64,000 nucleotides of DNA from Rhipidocladum racemiflorum (lineage: Eukaryota > Streptophyta > Magnoliopsida > Poales > Poaceae), in the NCBI GenBank assembly GCA_036346355.1, contig CM070569.1:61838561-61902560 (forward strand), written 5' to 3'. Shown piece after piece: positions 1 through 10,675 of this stretch. Under the pieces are notes generated by a model. It saw only the letters and a program-made list of their open reading frames with translations. It searched no databases and was not told where the DNA came from. The translations under genes and the position numbers were made by a program. The stretch's first letter is position 1; the number at the start of each line of letters is the position of its first letter.

Positions 1-1065
1 TTGCACTTCAACCAAGACAAGTGTACAAAAGATAAATTACCCTATGGGATTCGAGATGCAATAGTCAATTTGGCCATTAAGCTTTAGCACTGGAATAACG
101 ATATCATTCTCATTGATACTTGATCATAGCAATAGAACTGAAATCTTTACCTCGGGCATGCTTGATTATCAGTTATGTAGATGCAAAAAACAATTTGGCC
201 ATTAAGCTGGAACATGAATACAGATATTATAAATTTCAGAAATTTCAGAAATTCTAGCCTGGAGAACTATTGGTCATATTTTACAAATTTTCTTGTATTA
301 GTGGCAGCAGGGTCAAAACAGTCTACATATGGACAGAACTATTCTAATCCTTACCTTTACTTTCCATTCGAGGTTAGATACAGATATTACAAATATATAC
401 TTTTATCTGATATGGATTCGAGACGGATATAGATCGAATTTGAATTGGTGGACGATAATACACATATATAAAAGACATAACTTTATCAAGGAAAGTATCA
501 AATTATACTACCAATTCAGATTCAGACATGAGGCCTGCCTACTGGATGGTGTCAGCGAACATGGATTCATATTGGCTTCAAGGCTAAATTGGGTAGTTGG
601 CTCACAAACACTAAACAACTTCCACACTTAGCATCTAAAACAAGTAAAGTATCTCTGAACAAAATCATCTGTCCTAAATTAAGAAAAGCAAGCAAATTCA
701 GACATGAGGCCTGCCTACTGGAATGCCATCTTCTAGGTCTTGATCTAGTTCCTCGGTTCGGCTCCAACAGATGAGCAAGCGGAACGAACTTATGAGCATT
801 CTTAGCATCCGCAACAATTCTGAGTACGATGGCAAACAGAATAGTAACACGCTACAACCATCAAAAATCGTAAGAACCTACAACAGAAATGCCCAATTCG
901 AAATCGTAAGTACTCTTTCCGTAACACACATTGCAGCTCACCAAGCACACCATAGCAATTACGGCTATCTTTCTGTAACACACTTCAAGCAAACAACAAC
1001 CACGCATGGTGAATGGCTGGTGCTACGGTCAATCCTTACCAGAAAATTGACAAGCAGCAGCTAGA
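1..1065. other. Intergenic, no gene recognised
   Basis: AT-rich sequence with only short ORFs of no recognisable family on either strand. A 27-bp direct repeat is seen at 520-546 and again at 696-722, sharing the core GACATGAGGCCTGCCTACTG, so part of this stretch was locally duplicated. The related phrase 'caatttggccattaagct' also occurs twice, near 66-83 and 190-207. Confidence 0.5.
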
Positions 1066-1610
1066 TCAACACTCCACAACAGCACCAGTACCAGATCCAC
1101 GTCTCCGAGGACGACGGTGCTCGTGAGGGGGTTGGGGAGCAAAACTCGTAGGATGGCCAGACGGAGACTGCAGCAGAGGAAACAAAAATAAAATTGGAGG
1201 TAGCACCGTACCAAGCAAACAAGAACCATCAACCATAACTCCACTCCACGGTAGTATCATACCAGATCTGACGGAACCGCCAGTGGCTCTTGGGGGATTG
1301 GGGATCCACGGACGGCTTCTCGAGGGAACGAGGGAGGGGAGAACAAGTGCAGGTGGTGGCGGAGGTTGCGGCGCCGCAGCGGTCGGTCGACGCTGGGGAC
1401 CGGCGGGGGGCGGAGGTTGGGGATCTGGCGACGAGACGCTGGGGACCGGCGGTGGGCGGACGGCTTCTCGACGGTGACCGAGGAGACGCTGGAGCAAGGG
1501 GGACGATGCCCGTGGGCTAGCGCGAACGAGGGAGCCGTTGCCTTCTTCACGGATAGCGAGCGGAGAGAGAATCGCCAAATCTAGGGACTCTCTCTCCGCT
1601 CGCAAAAAAT
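1066..1610. other. GC-rich block with internal duplications and a hairpin
   Basis: A sharply bounded GC-rich block in AT-rich surroundings, open for 179 codons on the minus strand (1066-1605), but the translation is low-complexity proline/arginine-rich sequence with no domain. Short internal duplications are visible: GACGCTGGGGACCGGCGG near 1388 and 1435, and GGACGGCTTCTCGA near 1309 and 1456. A perfect 14-bp inverted repeat (GCGAGCGGAGAGAG) has arms at 1556-1569 and 1590-1603. It could be the 5' end of a gene leaving the window or a captured promoter fragment. I do not call a CDS. Confidence 0.35.
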
Positions 1611-3059
1611 GGGGAGGAAGCTGGGGAGTCTGTTGGAGACGATGATTTCCAGCGATTCGGTATAATTTGGAGCATGGGGGTGGAATAGAGAGGCTTTTGG
1701 AGATGCTCTCAGTTGGCTCTTACATTCCGTTTCCTGACAGGTGGGGCCGCGTTCTCCGCTCCCTGTACACGGTGAGACGATATACTGGGACTCGGACAGG
1801 TGGGGTACCCACGCGTGGGCCTCGGTTTGCAGCGAGAGAGAGGTCGTCCGGGTTAAAAGCGCGGATAGCGGGAGGGTGCGGCACGAGAAGTGATCAGTAT
1901 AGTGGCATCTTCAGCGTATTTTTCTCTCTTTAAAATAGCTTCCTATTAATTTTTATATATATAAAATTAGCCTTCTTCCTCGCCGTAGAAGACCGGGGAC
2001 GATAAGTGTCATCTTCGACGGCGTGGTAGCGCTAAGCGACCTTCATGCAAGGTCATCCGGTCTTCTGTAGTGGAGAAGGGGGCCATTTTAAAAAAAATCA
2101 CAAGTGAGCTATTTTTGTAGTAAAATGTGTGGAAGAGGCCACTACAGTGATTAGATCGCGGCACAAAGGCATGCCACGTCGACGGGGGACTCAGACGAAG
2201 CCTTGCCATTTATGGCCCCAGCGTCGTCGCATTGGTCCCTGGTCCCTTCAATATCGTGGAGGGGCGGTAAACCTCAAGTTTCTCCTACTACGGTATAGTA
2301 TTATAGTCGATTGGTGTCCTCATGCCAACAAGCATGTATGCGAGAAGGAAAGTCTGTTGCAGCTAGATAGAGCGGTAGAATGAGTTGTTATGATCGGATA
2401 GCACGGTAAGTGACCTGCACCGCGTAGGAGGTTCTGCCGTGATTTGTTAGCACAATAGGTCACATGGTACTGTAGGCATATCCGAGCTATCACGCTACTG
2501 TTTGGTGCTGTGTTACCACAAATCTCTCGTGGTACTAGACTGCGGTAGGAGGCAGATGTTACCTAAAGCGTTTGAGGGGAGGACAAATCTGTAAAAACAA
2601 ACAAGAGGGAGCCAAATCCAGAAAAAGCAACGGCCAGGAGACTGGCTTCAATCCAGACGGGAAGAGAGTGGGACGAGAAGAGGTGGTTTTCGTATCCATG
2701 TTTTGGACCAGGAAAACTAGTGATGAACTGTTGTAGGTAAGATCGACAAGGCTAGTCTTCAGTTCAGATATTTTCATGTCTGGTTTTGGGGGTTTCATAC
2801 TTTCATGTCGAATCCTGTTTCATGTCGAATCCAACGCGTGTCAGATTAATTCGGAAGAGTATTGTATGCTGTGCAGTGAGAAGTAACGTGTGAGACACTG
2901 ATACGCCTTCGCTGTAAATAGGAACGTGGTGTTTGAGTCGAGTTTGAATTGATGTTGGCACGGAGACTTTGCTTTTGTATGAGATATATGCCCACCTTTT
3001 CACTAGAAGTTTCCGCAAACGCGAAACTCTTGCTAACTTTGACAATACACTTATAGAAA
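1611..3059. other. Unassigned intergenic stretch
   Basis: No ORF of recognisable family on either strand. The composition changes several times, with an AT-rich patch around 1930-1970 and a mixed region rich in CGGTA/CCGTG words from 2240 to 2560, which suggests patched old repeats. No terminal repeats or target duplications could be paired. Confidence 0.4.
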
Positions 3060-5045
3060 TGAGAGTGACTAGGGAACGGTATACCGTTGCAACGTTATAG
3101 CCATGAAACTTATGAAACTTATCAGTTTCGATCTTTGGTTTCATGAGTTTGATGTTTAGTTTCATCGGTTTAATGTTTTATCAGTTTTAGTCTTTAAGTT
3201 TCATGAGTTTCAGTGCAAAAAATCATAAGTTTCATGAGTTTTAGAGGTATACCGTTGCAACGGTATACCGTTTTTTAGTTTTTCTGTATAGAAATACTAT
3301 AAAAAATACTAACACATAGTATACCGTACAATACTAAACGGACGGTATAGCGAGTAACCGTCCGATCAAATCCCTTTAATGCACTCCAAGGAGATAAAGA
3401 TGACGTCTAACACAATCCACTCATTTATCTCGTTTTGCAACTCTCTCTATCTCTAGTACTGCAGCAACCAATGAACGAGCTCACTCGGATCTAAGATGAC
3501 CAGCAAAGGAGCTAAGGTGATGCTGAGCTCGTAGCCAAAGGTCCAGCACGATCGCGGCAGGAGGAGGCGGCATGGCTTCACAGTGAGGCGGTGGCACGGC
3601 TCATTCCCAGAGGTAGAGGCAGCACGGCCGAATGAGCAACCGCAACTCGTCGTTGGAGGAGCTAGCACTGTCTCGGTCAGAGGAGGTGGCCACACAACCG
3701 AGCAAAGGCCGCCATTACATTATGTGTGCATCGCGGCAAGTAGTGGTGGACCTTAGTGAATGAGGCCATGGCAACACTGAGCATGTCGAGCCTTAGGCTC
3801 GGCAGCACGCTCTCCACATGCTTGCCTATAAGCACCGCAGTGAGTGGTTGTGGGTCGTACACAAGGATTCAAATATCGTTTTCGGACTCTATCTCGGACC
3901 TGGCCGAAATCCGAAATTTCGCCGAGATTCGGAAATTTCGGACAAAATCCGGACGAAATTCAAAAACCAAAATTCAAATCCGGGTTTTTTTGAACCGGGA
4001 AATCCGAAATTTCGTCCAAAAAACCGAAATTTCGGTCCAAAAATCCGAAATCTCGGTAAAATTCAACAGAACGGAAAATATTTCAAACGATGTCAAAAAA
4101 TTTTGAAATTTTGGTCAGAGATGGGAAATGACCTAAGGAATCCAATCCGGTCAAACTCCGGTCAAATCCGGTCCAATCCGGTCAAATTTTAGACAAATTT
4201 CGGTCAAAAAACCGAGATTTCGGTCCATTTCACCGAAATTTCGCCGAAATTATTGGGTACTGTAGCACTTTTAAAATTTTTTTAGGGTTTTTTAATTTCA
4301 CCGGGATTACGGAACTCGGGGGGGTCCGAAATCCGAAATTTCGCCGAAATTTCGCGAAATTTCGGCGAAAATTTGAACCCTGGTCGTACAGCATCGATGG
4401 GTGGCGGCATGCGTCCAGCCTCCGCCTCCTCCTTTGACTATGGTGCCACGCTCCGCCTTCGTCTGCAAATCTGGCGCAGGTGATGACATGATGCTTCACC
4501 TCAAGCTTCGAATCTGACGAGGTTAGGCGACAACTTGTCTGACGAGGTTAGGCGACAACTTGTTTTGGGTCGCACAAATTCACCAACAGCACATAGCGAA
4601 GCTCAGGTCTGAACCGAGGAAGAAAGAAAAGATAGAGGATCAATGCGGAGCTCAAGCACAGATTCGATGGCTATGGACATCGTTCAGCTCCATGACAGCA
4701 ATGTTGGTCAAGGCCAAAGCTAGAGAAGTGAATGCGTCGGTAGCAAACGGTGTCGGGCGGCTCTCGAATAGTGTGGTAGACCATGGTAGTCATGTAAGCT
4801 CACCGAAACTTTTTGAAAACTTGTTCCAAATCTATTGTAACTTATTGAAACTCATCAATTGAAACTTGAGTTCGAAAATTTGAAATTCGTTGAAACTTTA
4901 GCTTGAAATCTTCTAGAAACTTCTACAAACATGCAGAACTCACTGAAATATGAAACTTTTCAAACGTTCTCTTAAAAATTACTGAAATTGTATTAACTTA
5001 TTACTACACCGTTACAACAGTATACCATTCTCTAGTCGCTCCCAT
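3060..5045. mobile_element. Non-autonomous TIR DNA element with GAAACTT subterminal repeats
   Basis: The two ends form an imperfect inverted repeat of about 32 bp: the left end reads GAGTGACTAGGGAACGGTAT at about 3063, and the reverse complement of the right end (to about 5043) reads GAGCGACTAGAGAATGGTAT. The inner flanks carry many copies of GTTTCAT/AAGTTTC on the left (3105-3245) and GAAACTT on the right (4805-4970), as expected for subterminal transposase-binding repeats. The word GGTATACCGTTGCAACGG recurs as a palindrome at 3246-3269. The interior has no transposase. The superfamily is not settled because no clean target duplication was found. A hAT-type MITE lies inside at 3862-4382. Confidence 0.55.
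3862..4382. mobile_element. hAT-type MITE, nested, 8-bp target duplication GTCGTACA
   Basis: A 521-bp element bounded by CAAGGATTCAAAT on the left and ATTTGAACCCTG on the right, an imperfect TIR beginning CA-GGTTCAAAT. It is flanked by a perfect 8-bp direct duplication, GTCGTACA, at 3854-3861 and 4383-4390, the size typical of hAT insertions. The interior is packed with CCGAAATTTCGG-type short palindromes and has no coding capacity. A diverged relative lies at about 51800-52220. Confidence 0.8.
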
Positions 5046-5731
5046 ATACTTGATATCAGCCTTGATTTTGCCTTTCTGTATGGTTATACATGAAGCAACA
5101 GAAATACAGTAACGTGCAGATGAACGAGTTACACATACAACAATATATACACAACAATTGGAAAATCGAAACAGGCGATAATATGGATGGAGGATATTTG
5201 ATATACGTCTCTAAAATCCACAGGTCAACTGAAGAAATTCGGTCAGACCTGTCGTCCTTGTTCAGCTGTAGAATAGTTGACAGCCAACAGTTTCCTGCAC
5301 CAAGACCAGACTATTCTGCTATGAAATAGTGGGCATCCTTCTGTTATGGAATAGCTGGCAGCTGCACGGTACACTTAGGATGAGAACAGGATTCTTCCGG
5401 CAATTGGGAAAGATCAGTGGTGCTTCCAATCATATTGCTTCGCAAGGAAGCTGATGTTGTTGCATATTACATTCCCAGAACATGTAATATCTATTCCTCA
5501 TTACGACTTACATACCCATGAAAATAACAAAAGTAAAACAGTGTATTAAGTCAGGCACAACGTTGATGCTATCATATAAGCAAAGCATGTAGAGACTGAA
5601 TTGAGTGTAAGTTCTAATAAATTTTTACACCACAAGAGGAAGCACAACATATGATCAAACTTCTCAAGAATTATTAAGATCTATTTGTTGGTACCTTGAG
5701 GCAAAGGAAGATCTGAAGGCAAACAACAGTA
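5046..5731. other. Downstream flank of the F-box gene
   Basis: AT-rich sequence between the TIR element and the stop codon of the minus-strand F-box gene. The part nearest 5731 should hold its 3' UTR. No other gene was recognised. Confidence 0.4.
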
Positions 5732-7653
5732 TTACTTCAGTTTCTTCCTCTTAGCTTGTGGTTCATTGACAATGGGTCTTGTATGACTACTATTCTGCAG
5801 TGGATGATATTTTGCTCGTCTCAATGCTTCCTCATACTCATTCAACTTCTGCTTCTCCTTGTTCTGACAAGAGCAACAAAAACACAACTATAGTAAGGCT
5901 AGCCTTGTCAATCTCTCTCGATTTTAATTAAATCCAAGATGACATACATAAGCATTCTTAGAAGTTACTATTTGTTGCTTACAAACTTTCAGCTCCATGT
6001 TTAAATCATTAAGACGAGAATCAACAGGAACTGTGCATTGCTGAACCAACTGTTTCTGACGCCCACGGACAACTTGTGGTTGCCATACGTTTAATGCCAC
6101 AGAAGCTCTCCTGTAGAAATTTCAGACAATGAATTAGGCAATCAGTGTATACTGACGAGATGAAATTAGAAGCCCAACAGATCATTTTCTAAAAGGCCAT
6201 ATATCAATAATATGCCTAGTAAAGATCAAAATGCAGAAGGAGCAGCTGTTTTTTTGTTGAACAAGTGAGCCAAGAGAACAATATCAGCCCAGTTCTTGCA
6301 CAAATAAGCAGCTTAACTAATTATGGAAGCAATTGTTTTGAGCAATATTTTTGCCAACTAAATGATGGTGCAGCAAGACTTAGCTGCTGGACACAGGTGC
6401 AAGAGACTGTTTCCATAATGACTGAGTGACATATAAGAGGCCCTTAAATTGGAAGGATGGGACCAACAGCAAGAGATCATTGACATGACCAATCCAGAGT
6501 TATCCTAGTACAGTTGAAAAGGCAGCAGGAACAACTCTATATGTGAGCCTGAATAACAATCTTGGCCCAGCTCATGCGTAGACAAGTAGCTCAATATAGT
6601 ACTCATGTAAGCAACTGTCTTGAGCAATACTTTCTGCTCCCATAGTGCCAACTAATAACCGCGCAGCAAGAATCAGCTAGTTAGCTACGAGCAATTCAGA
6701 ACCCATTATATTTTCTACATTCCAAGGCTCTTTAGATCCTATGATTTCTTACAGACCAGGTGAATTGCTGTTTCTATTCTCTGCATCACTACAATTTATA
6801 GCATCAAGAACACGGAAAATTTGATAATTTGCCCTGAAGTTGATGGGCATTTGATCATTTACCCAAAGTTGGTGAGTATTTGATTATTTGCCCTACGATG
6901 TCTCATTGACATGCGGGTCCTAGGGCCACATGTCAGTGAGACATGGTAGGGCAAATAATCAAACGCCTATCAACTTTGGGCAAATAATCAAACACCCATC
7001 AACTTCAGGGCAAATGATCTCAAGAACACACGCCACACATGGGAACCAGAGGTTAAATTTTGGGAGAATACAGTGACGAAATTGCAGATTGCACAACAGG
7101 AAAGGATAAAAATATTGGAGAATACGGACCTAACCCTCTCGAGGTTGTCCAGCTCCTCTGCGGCGGCCTTCATCCTCTCCCCCTCCGCCCGCAACGACTC
7201 CTCCAGCTCCACCAGCCGCCTCCGGCACGCCAGCACCCGCCCCTCCGCCTCGAACATCGCCCGCCGCCTGGCCTCCGCCATCCGCACCTTGTGCCTCTCG
7301 AACCTGCAGCAGCGCAAAAGTCACGCACACAGATAAAGAACAAATTAACTGGGAAAAAGGGGAGGGGAAAGGGAGGGAAATTACTTGGTTTTGTAGAGGG
7401 ATTTGGGGTGGAGCTGCTGTTGAAGTGAGGAGGTGGGCAACGAAGAGGAGGATGGTTGGGGTTGGGGTTGGGATTGGGAGGGGAAGTCGCGGGAGAGGAG
7501 TGCCGACCAGAGGGAGGGGTGGAGGGAGAGGCGGCGGAGGCGGCGGGAGGCGATGGCGAGGCAGCAGAGGTCGCGGAACCCCAGCGCGGGTGACGCGGCG
7601 CCGAGCTCCAGGATGCGCGCCCACAGCTCGTCTGGGAGATCGGAAGCCGACAT
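5732..7653 (-). CDS. SKIP24: F-box protein, SKIP24-like (four exons)
   Basis: Predicted substrate-receptor subunit of an SCF ubiquitin ligase. Exons on the minus strand are 7653-7385, 7303-7130, 6110-5948 and 5863-5732. All junctions obey GT-AG and stay in frame, giving 245 aa. An F-box occupies about residues 4-57 (DLPDELWARILELG, then DLCCLAIASRRLRRL). Residues 90-147 are a charged, probably coiled-coil segment. Exon 3 encodes the most conserved block (ASVALNVWQPQVVRGRQKQ, then ELKVCKQQI), which I recall nearly word for word from Arabidopsis SKIP24. Exon 4 ends in a basic tail, KRKKLK. The start is the first ATG before the F-box in an open frame, in GC-rich context. Intron 2 (1.0 kb) carries a MITE hairpin. 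The target protein is unknown. The exon 3 donor is chosen by sequence (GTATGT) and phase, so it is slightly less certain. Confidence 0.88.
6823..7019. mobile_element. Fold-back MITE in intron 2 of the F-box gene
   Basis: An almost complete palindrome of about 197 bp. The left arm begins GATAATTTGCCCTGAAGTTG and the right arm, reverse-complemented, begins GATCATTTGCCCTGAAGTTG. The arms also contain tandem copies of TTTGATTATTTGCCC. The centre holds CATGTCAGTGAGACAT-like sequence. A relative with the same centre lies at 60815-60962. The transcript of the F-box gene would carry this hairpin until splicing. Confidence 0.75.
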
Positions 7654-8329
7654 GTTGGATGTTGGCTGGTTTGGGGACGTACGACTGAGACGCCGAGGCG
7701 GCCGTGTAGGTGCACGTAGGCCGTCCGCCGTCGCGCAGTTGCGCTTGTCCCCGCCGTCGCACCTCCGTTCTCTGCCGTGGCTGCTGCCGGCGGCCTTGGT
7801 CGGCGCTAGGGCGGACTAAAGAAAATCAGGAAGGCACGCCTCCAAATCTGTCTCTGCCGCTGGGCCCGCCTGTGTATACAAATGGGAGCGTTTGGACCCT
7901 TGGACGGTCTTCTAACTCTTCTCGTTAGGAAATTTCGAACTGCCTTTGTTCAAATTTGGTTCGACATACTGCAGCCTGCAGGCTTTGGGTAATTTGGTTT
8001 CTTAGGCCTAATTTGATAACTTGGAATCGCCCCGTTTCTACTAGATTCTGGAAGAAACCTAATTAAACGGGCTAAAGTTCGGAACGATTCTCCTCGGATC
8101 GTTTCTTCTTTTTCCACTCTGTGGCTCAATCGGTCTCAACTCCGTTCCATTCGATTCACAGAATCCTACCTGAAATGTTTCTACCAAGAATCTGAAACCG
8201 TTTCCGTTTCTACAAGAATCTGGAACCGTACCAACGGTACCTTAGATGACTGCAAAATCTGCATCACTCATAAGACATAACCCATAAACAAGCGAGGTTT
8301 CTATATTGTTTCTCTCAATATACGTTGTA
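7654..8329. other. Upstream region of the F-box gene
   Basis: GC-rich up to about 7880, as is common for grass 5' UTRs and promoters, then AT-rich. It should contain the minus-strand promoter and 5' UTR of the SKIP24-like gene. No clear TATA box was seen near the start. The part from about 8005 to 8235 has repeated ACCGTTTC/GAATCTGGAA words and may be an old MITE. Confidence 0.4.
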
Positions 8330-8590
8330 TCTCTACTATTCTAAAGCACCACTTGGTGGCAGTGGTCCATTCTACACGTCATTAATTGCCCTGTTTAATT
8401 GCTCTACTTAATTGCCCTGCTTAATTGCCCTACTCAAGAAACGAAACGTTGCTTTAATTAGCCAGCTTTCACAAGAAACGAAGCGTTAAAGATAGATGTT
8501 TGATCTTGTAAAATAATTTTTTTTATTTTTTAATCTTTATTTTTCGTTATCAATTTTGTTTTTCGTAGCAACGCACGGGCATGTAGCTAG
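8330..8590 (+). mobile_element. Short non-autonomous Helitron
   Basis: A 261-bp element with 5' end TCTCTACTATTCTAAAGC and 3' end GCACGGGCATGTAGCTAG, so it begins TC and ends CTAG (the CTRR rule). It lies exactly between an A (8329) and a T (8591), the Helitron insertion site. There are no terminal inverted repeats or target duplication. Near the 5' end there are four imperfect tandem copies of TTAATTGCCCTGC. No Rep/helicase is encoded, so mobility would need an autonomous partner. Confidence 0.78.
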
Positions 8591-10670
8591 TAAATGTTAA
8601 AGCAAACAAAAGTTAAATAATTACTATCTATTTTTTTATGCTTTAATGTTTATGCAATTTTTGAAAAGAAATACGTAGAAACACCCTTTGAAATATTCAG
8701 TTAGATTTGCAAATCATCGGTTAGATTTCAGGCCCGTTTGAAACTTTGGAAAACTCTTACGTTCTTGTCAAGCTCTCCAAATGTCACCGCAATGGCAAAC
8801 TTAGCATGTTGCATTCCAATTAGAGCGGACCTGCTTGTAGCATTTTACATTCCAATTAGAGCGGACCTGTTTGAAACAAACAACTCATTTCCTACATGAA
8901 CTTGGGAAATTTATCGTATTCCAAATAGGTCTTAGCATGTTAACATCAGCAAACCGGATCAAGGGGGGCTCCGGTATTAGATTAGCAAATCGGATCCTTA
9001 CTGTTGCGTCAAATTGAAAATTAACGTAACCCGCAAAAAATCTGAATGCTTAACTAAAAAATCGTACCTGAATTGAGGCCAATTGATTGGCAATGCTCAT
9101 CACTTGTGAGCATGACCAACCGAATAAATCCAATCCGAGCTTCATGCTTATATGTGTTTAGTGTTAGTTCCATGGATCAGTAGCCTAGCACCCACATATT
9201 TCTAATCAAGATGTATCACAACAAATGTGTAACTGAATTACATACTGAAGGGTAGAGCTAATACAGCTACTTAATTTACAGTTTACGACCGACCAACCAT
9301 TACAAACCCAAAAAGGAATCCAAATACAGTGGATGTCCAGAAGAAACTCAACGGTGTGCCTTTTGCAACCCATAGGCAACCGACTGGGGAAAACCCAGTT
9401 AACCCACGACGAAGTTGTCGAACTCTGACGCGATCCAGGAATCGTCGAGCGGATCTTCATTACCTTCCTCTAGCCAATATTTGTGAGAGCAAAACGGTGA
9501 GTTCACGTATGTACTCGCAAGATTTTGTATGGAAACAACAATATAGATGCAAGGTTACAATAATGAATGAAAGCCTCTACACTAAGTCTGTTTCGAGCAC
9601 AAAGCAGGGTTTATTTGTAATAGAATATTAATTTCGAAACCATCCGCAGTTTACAATGGCAGTTGTAAAGAGAGTAATACAATGTAATCATTGAGTAAAC
9701 TATCTTTAATCCACACCCATCCATTCATCTATTCCAAACCACAAATCACCATGACAAACCCATTTTCCACACCCTGTGTCCAACCCAATTCCATTTTCTG
9801 AACACTTTCCAAAACCAAAACCAAAATCTATACTTGACGGTACTTTCCAAGTTGCTCATGACCATGAGCACGGCTAATCGATTAGGTTTATTCTCTGCAG
9901 AGATTGTACACTTTACCCACATGACACATTCTAGCAACCACGTCAACCATGCCACGCGATACTTATAGTACCCGTTTTGCTAGATTGTGACGAAACTCTT
10001 CAAAAGGTTGGGGTTTACCCTTTGCACCAGCCCGATAATGTGCGTCCCTTTCTACGGCTACAGAGGGTGTCTTAGGCCACACGAGGGTCTCGCGACGCAT
10101 CGCCCTCGCCCCCCCCCCCCTCATAGCAAGGCATTTACCATTGTATTGGCAAACTCCCACCTCGACGAGAGAGTCCTTAGAACAACACCGAAACCATAAG
10201 TGTGTCTATACTCTCTTGTCTTCCAGAGTGTAAGGTTAAATCCTTCCCGATTTACTAAGTCAAGGCTATCACATACTAGCACATGTGGTTGCACTTTTGG
10301 CTCAATTGATAGCATCAAGTTCGGTCCTTAGGGTGACTCAAGCGAGATCTTCCAATACAACTTATTATGGCCACAGAGGATGGTCACTAGCGGCCTCACG
10401 GAGCTCCCACTAGCCCATGCCCTCCCCATAGCAAGGCAACCACCGTACAAGCCCCTGCTTGTACGTCCATCCAACCATGAATCCAACCCACCACTGCACG
10501 AGTCCACACCTAGTACATTCAACCACCACACATCTCGCCTATGTCTAAATTACACATTTTCTTTTGTTTTCCATTCTTACCACACAACCTTTCTCCACCC
10601 GATTGACACCGAATCACCATTCCAGATTTCTCGAACCGTAACCCAATACCGTACCATCATCCAAATCCAA
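8591..10670. other. Intergenic, repeat-like, no firm gene
   Basis: No confident gene. At 8630-8690 there is a short motif (TGCTTTAATGTTTATGCAAT) that recurs in related form near 16720-16780 and 47413-47460. A minus-strand tail at 9476-9399 reads as an acidic peptide (WLEEGNEDPLDDSWIASEF, then DNFVVG and a stop) that looks more gene-like than its surroundings and may be a terminal exon or gene fragment; I do not recognise it. From 9750 to 10670 the sequence is repeat-like, with ATAGCAAGGCA twice and a C10 run near 10110. Confidence 0.35.
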
Positions 10671-10675
10671 ACCAT

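Noticed and set aside
1066..1605. 179-codon proline-rich minus-strand ORF
   Set aside because: Open only because the block is GC-rich; overlapping frames are equally open and none has a domain.
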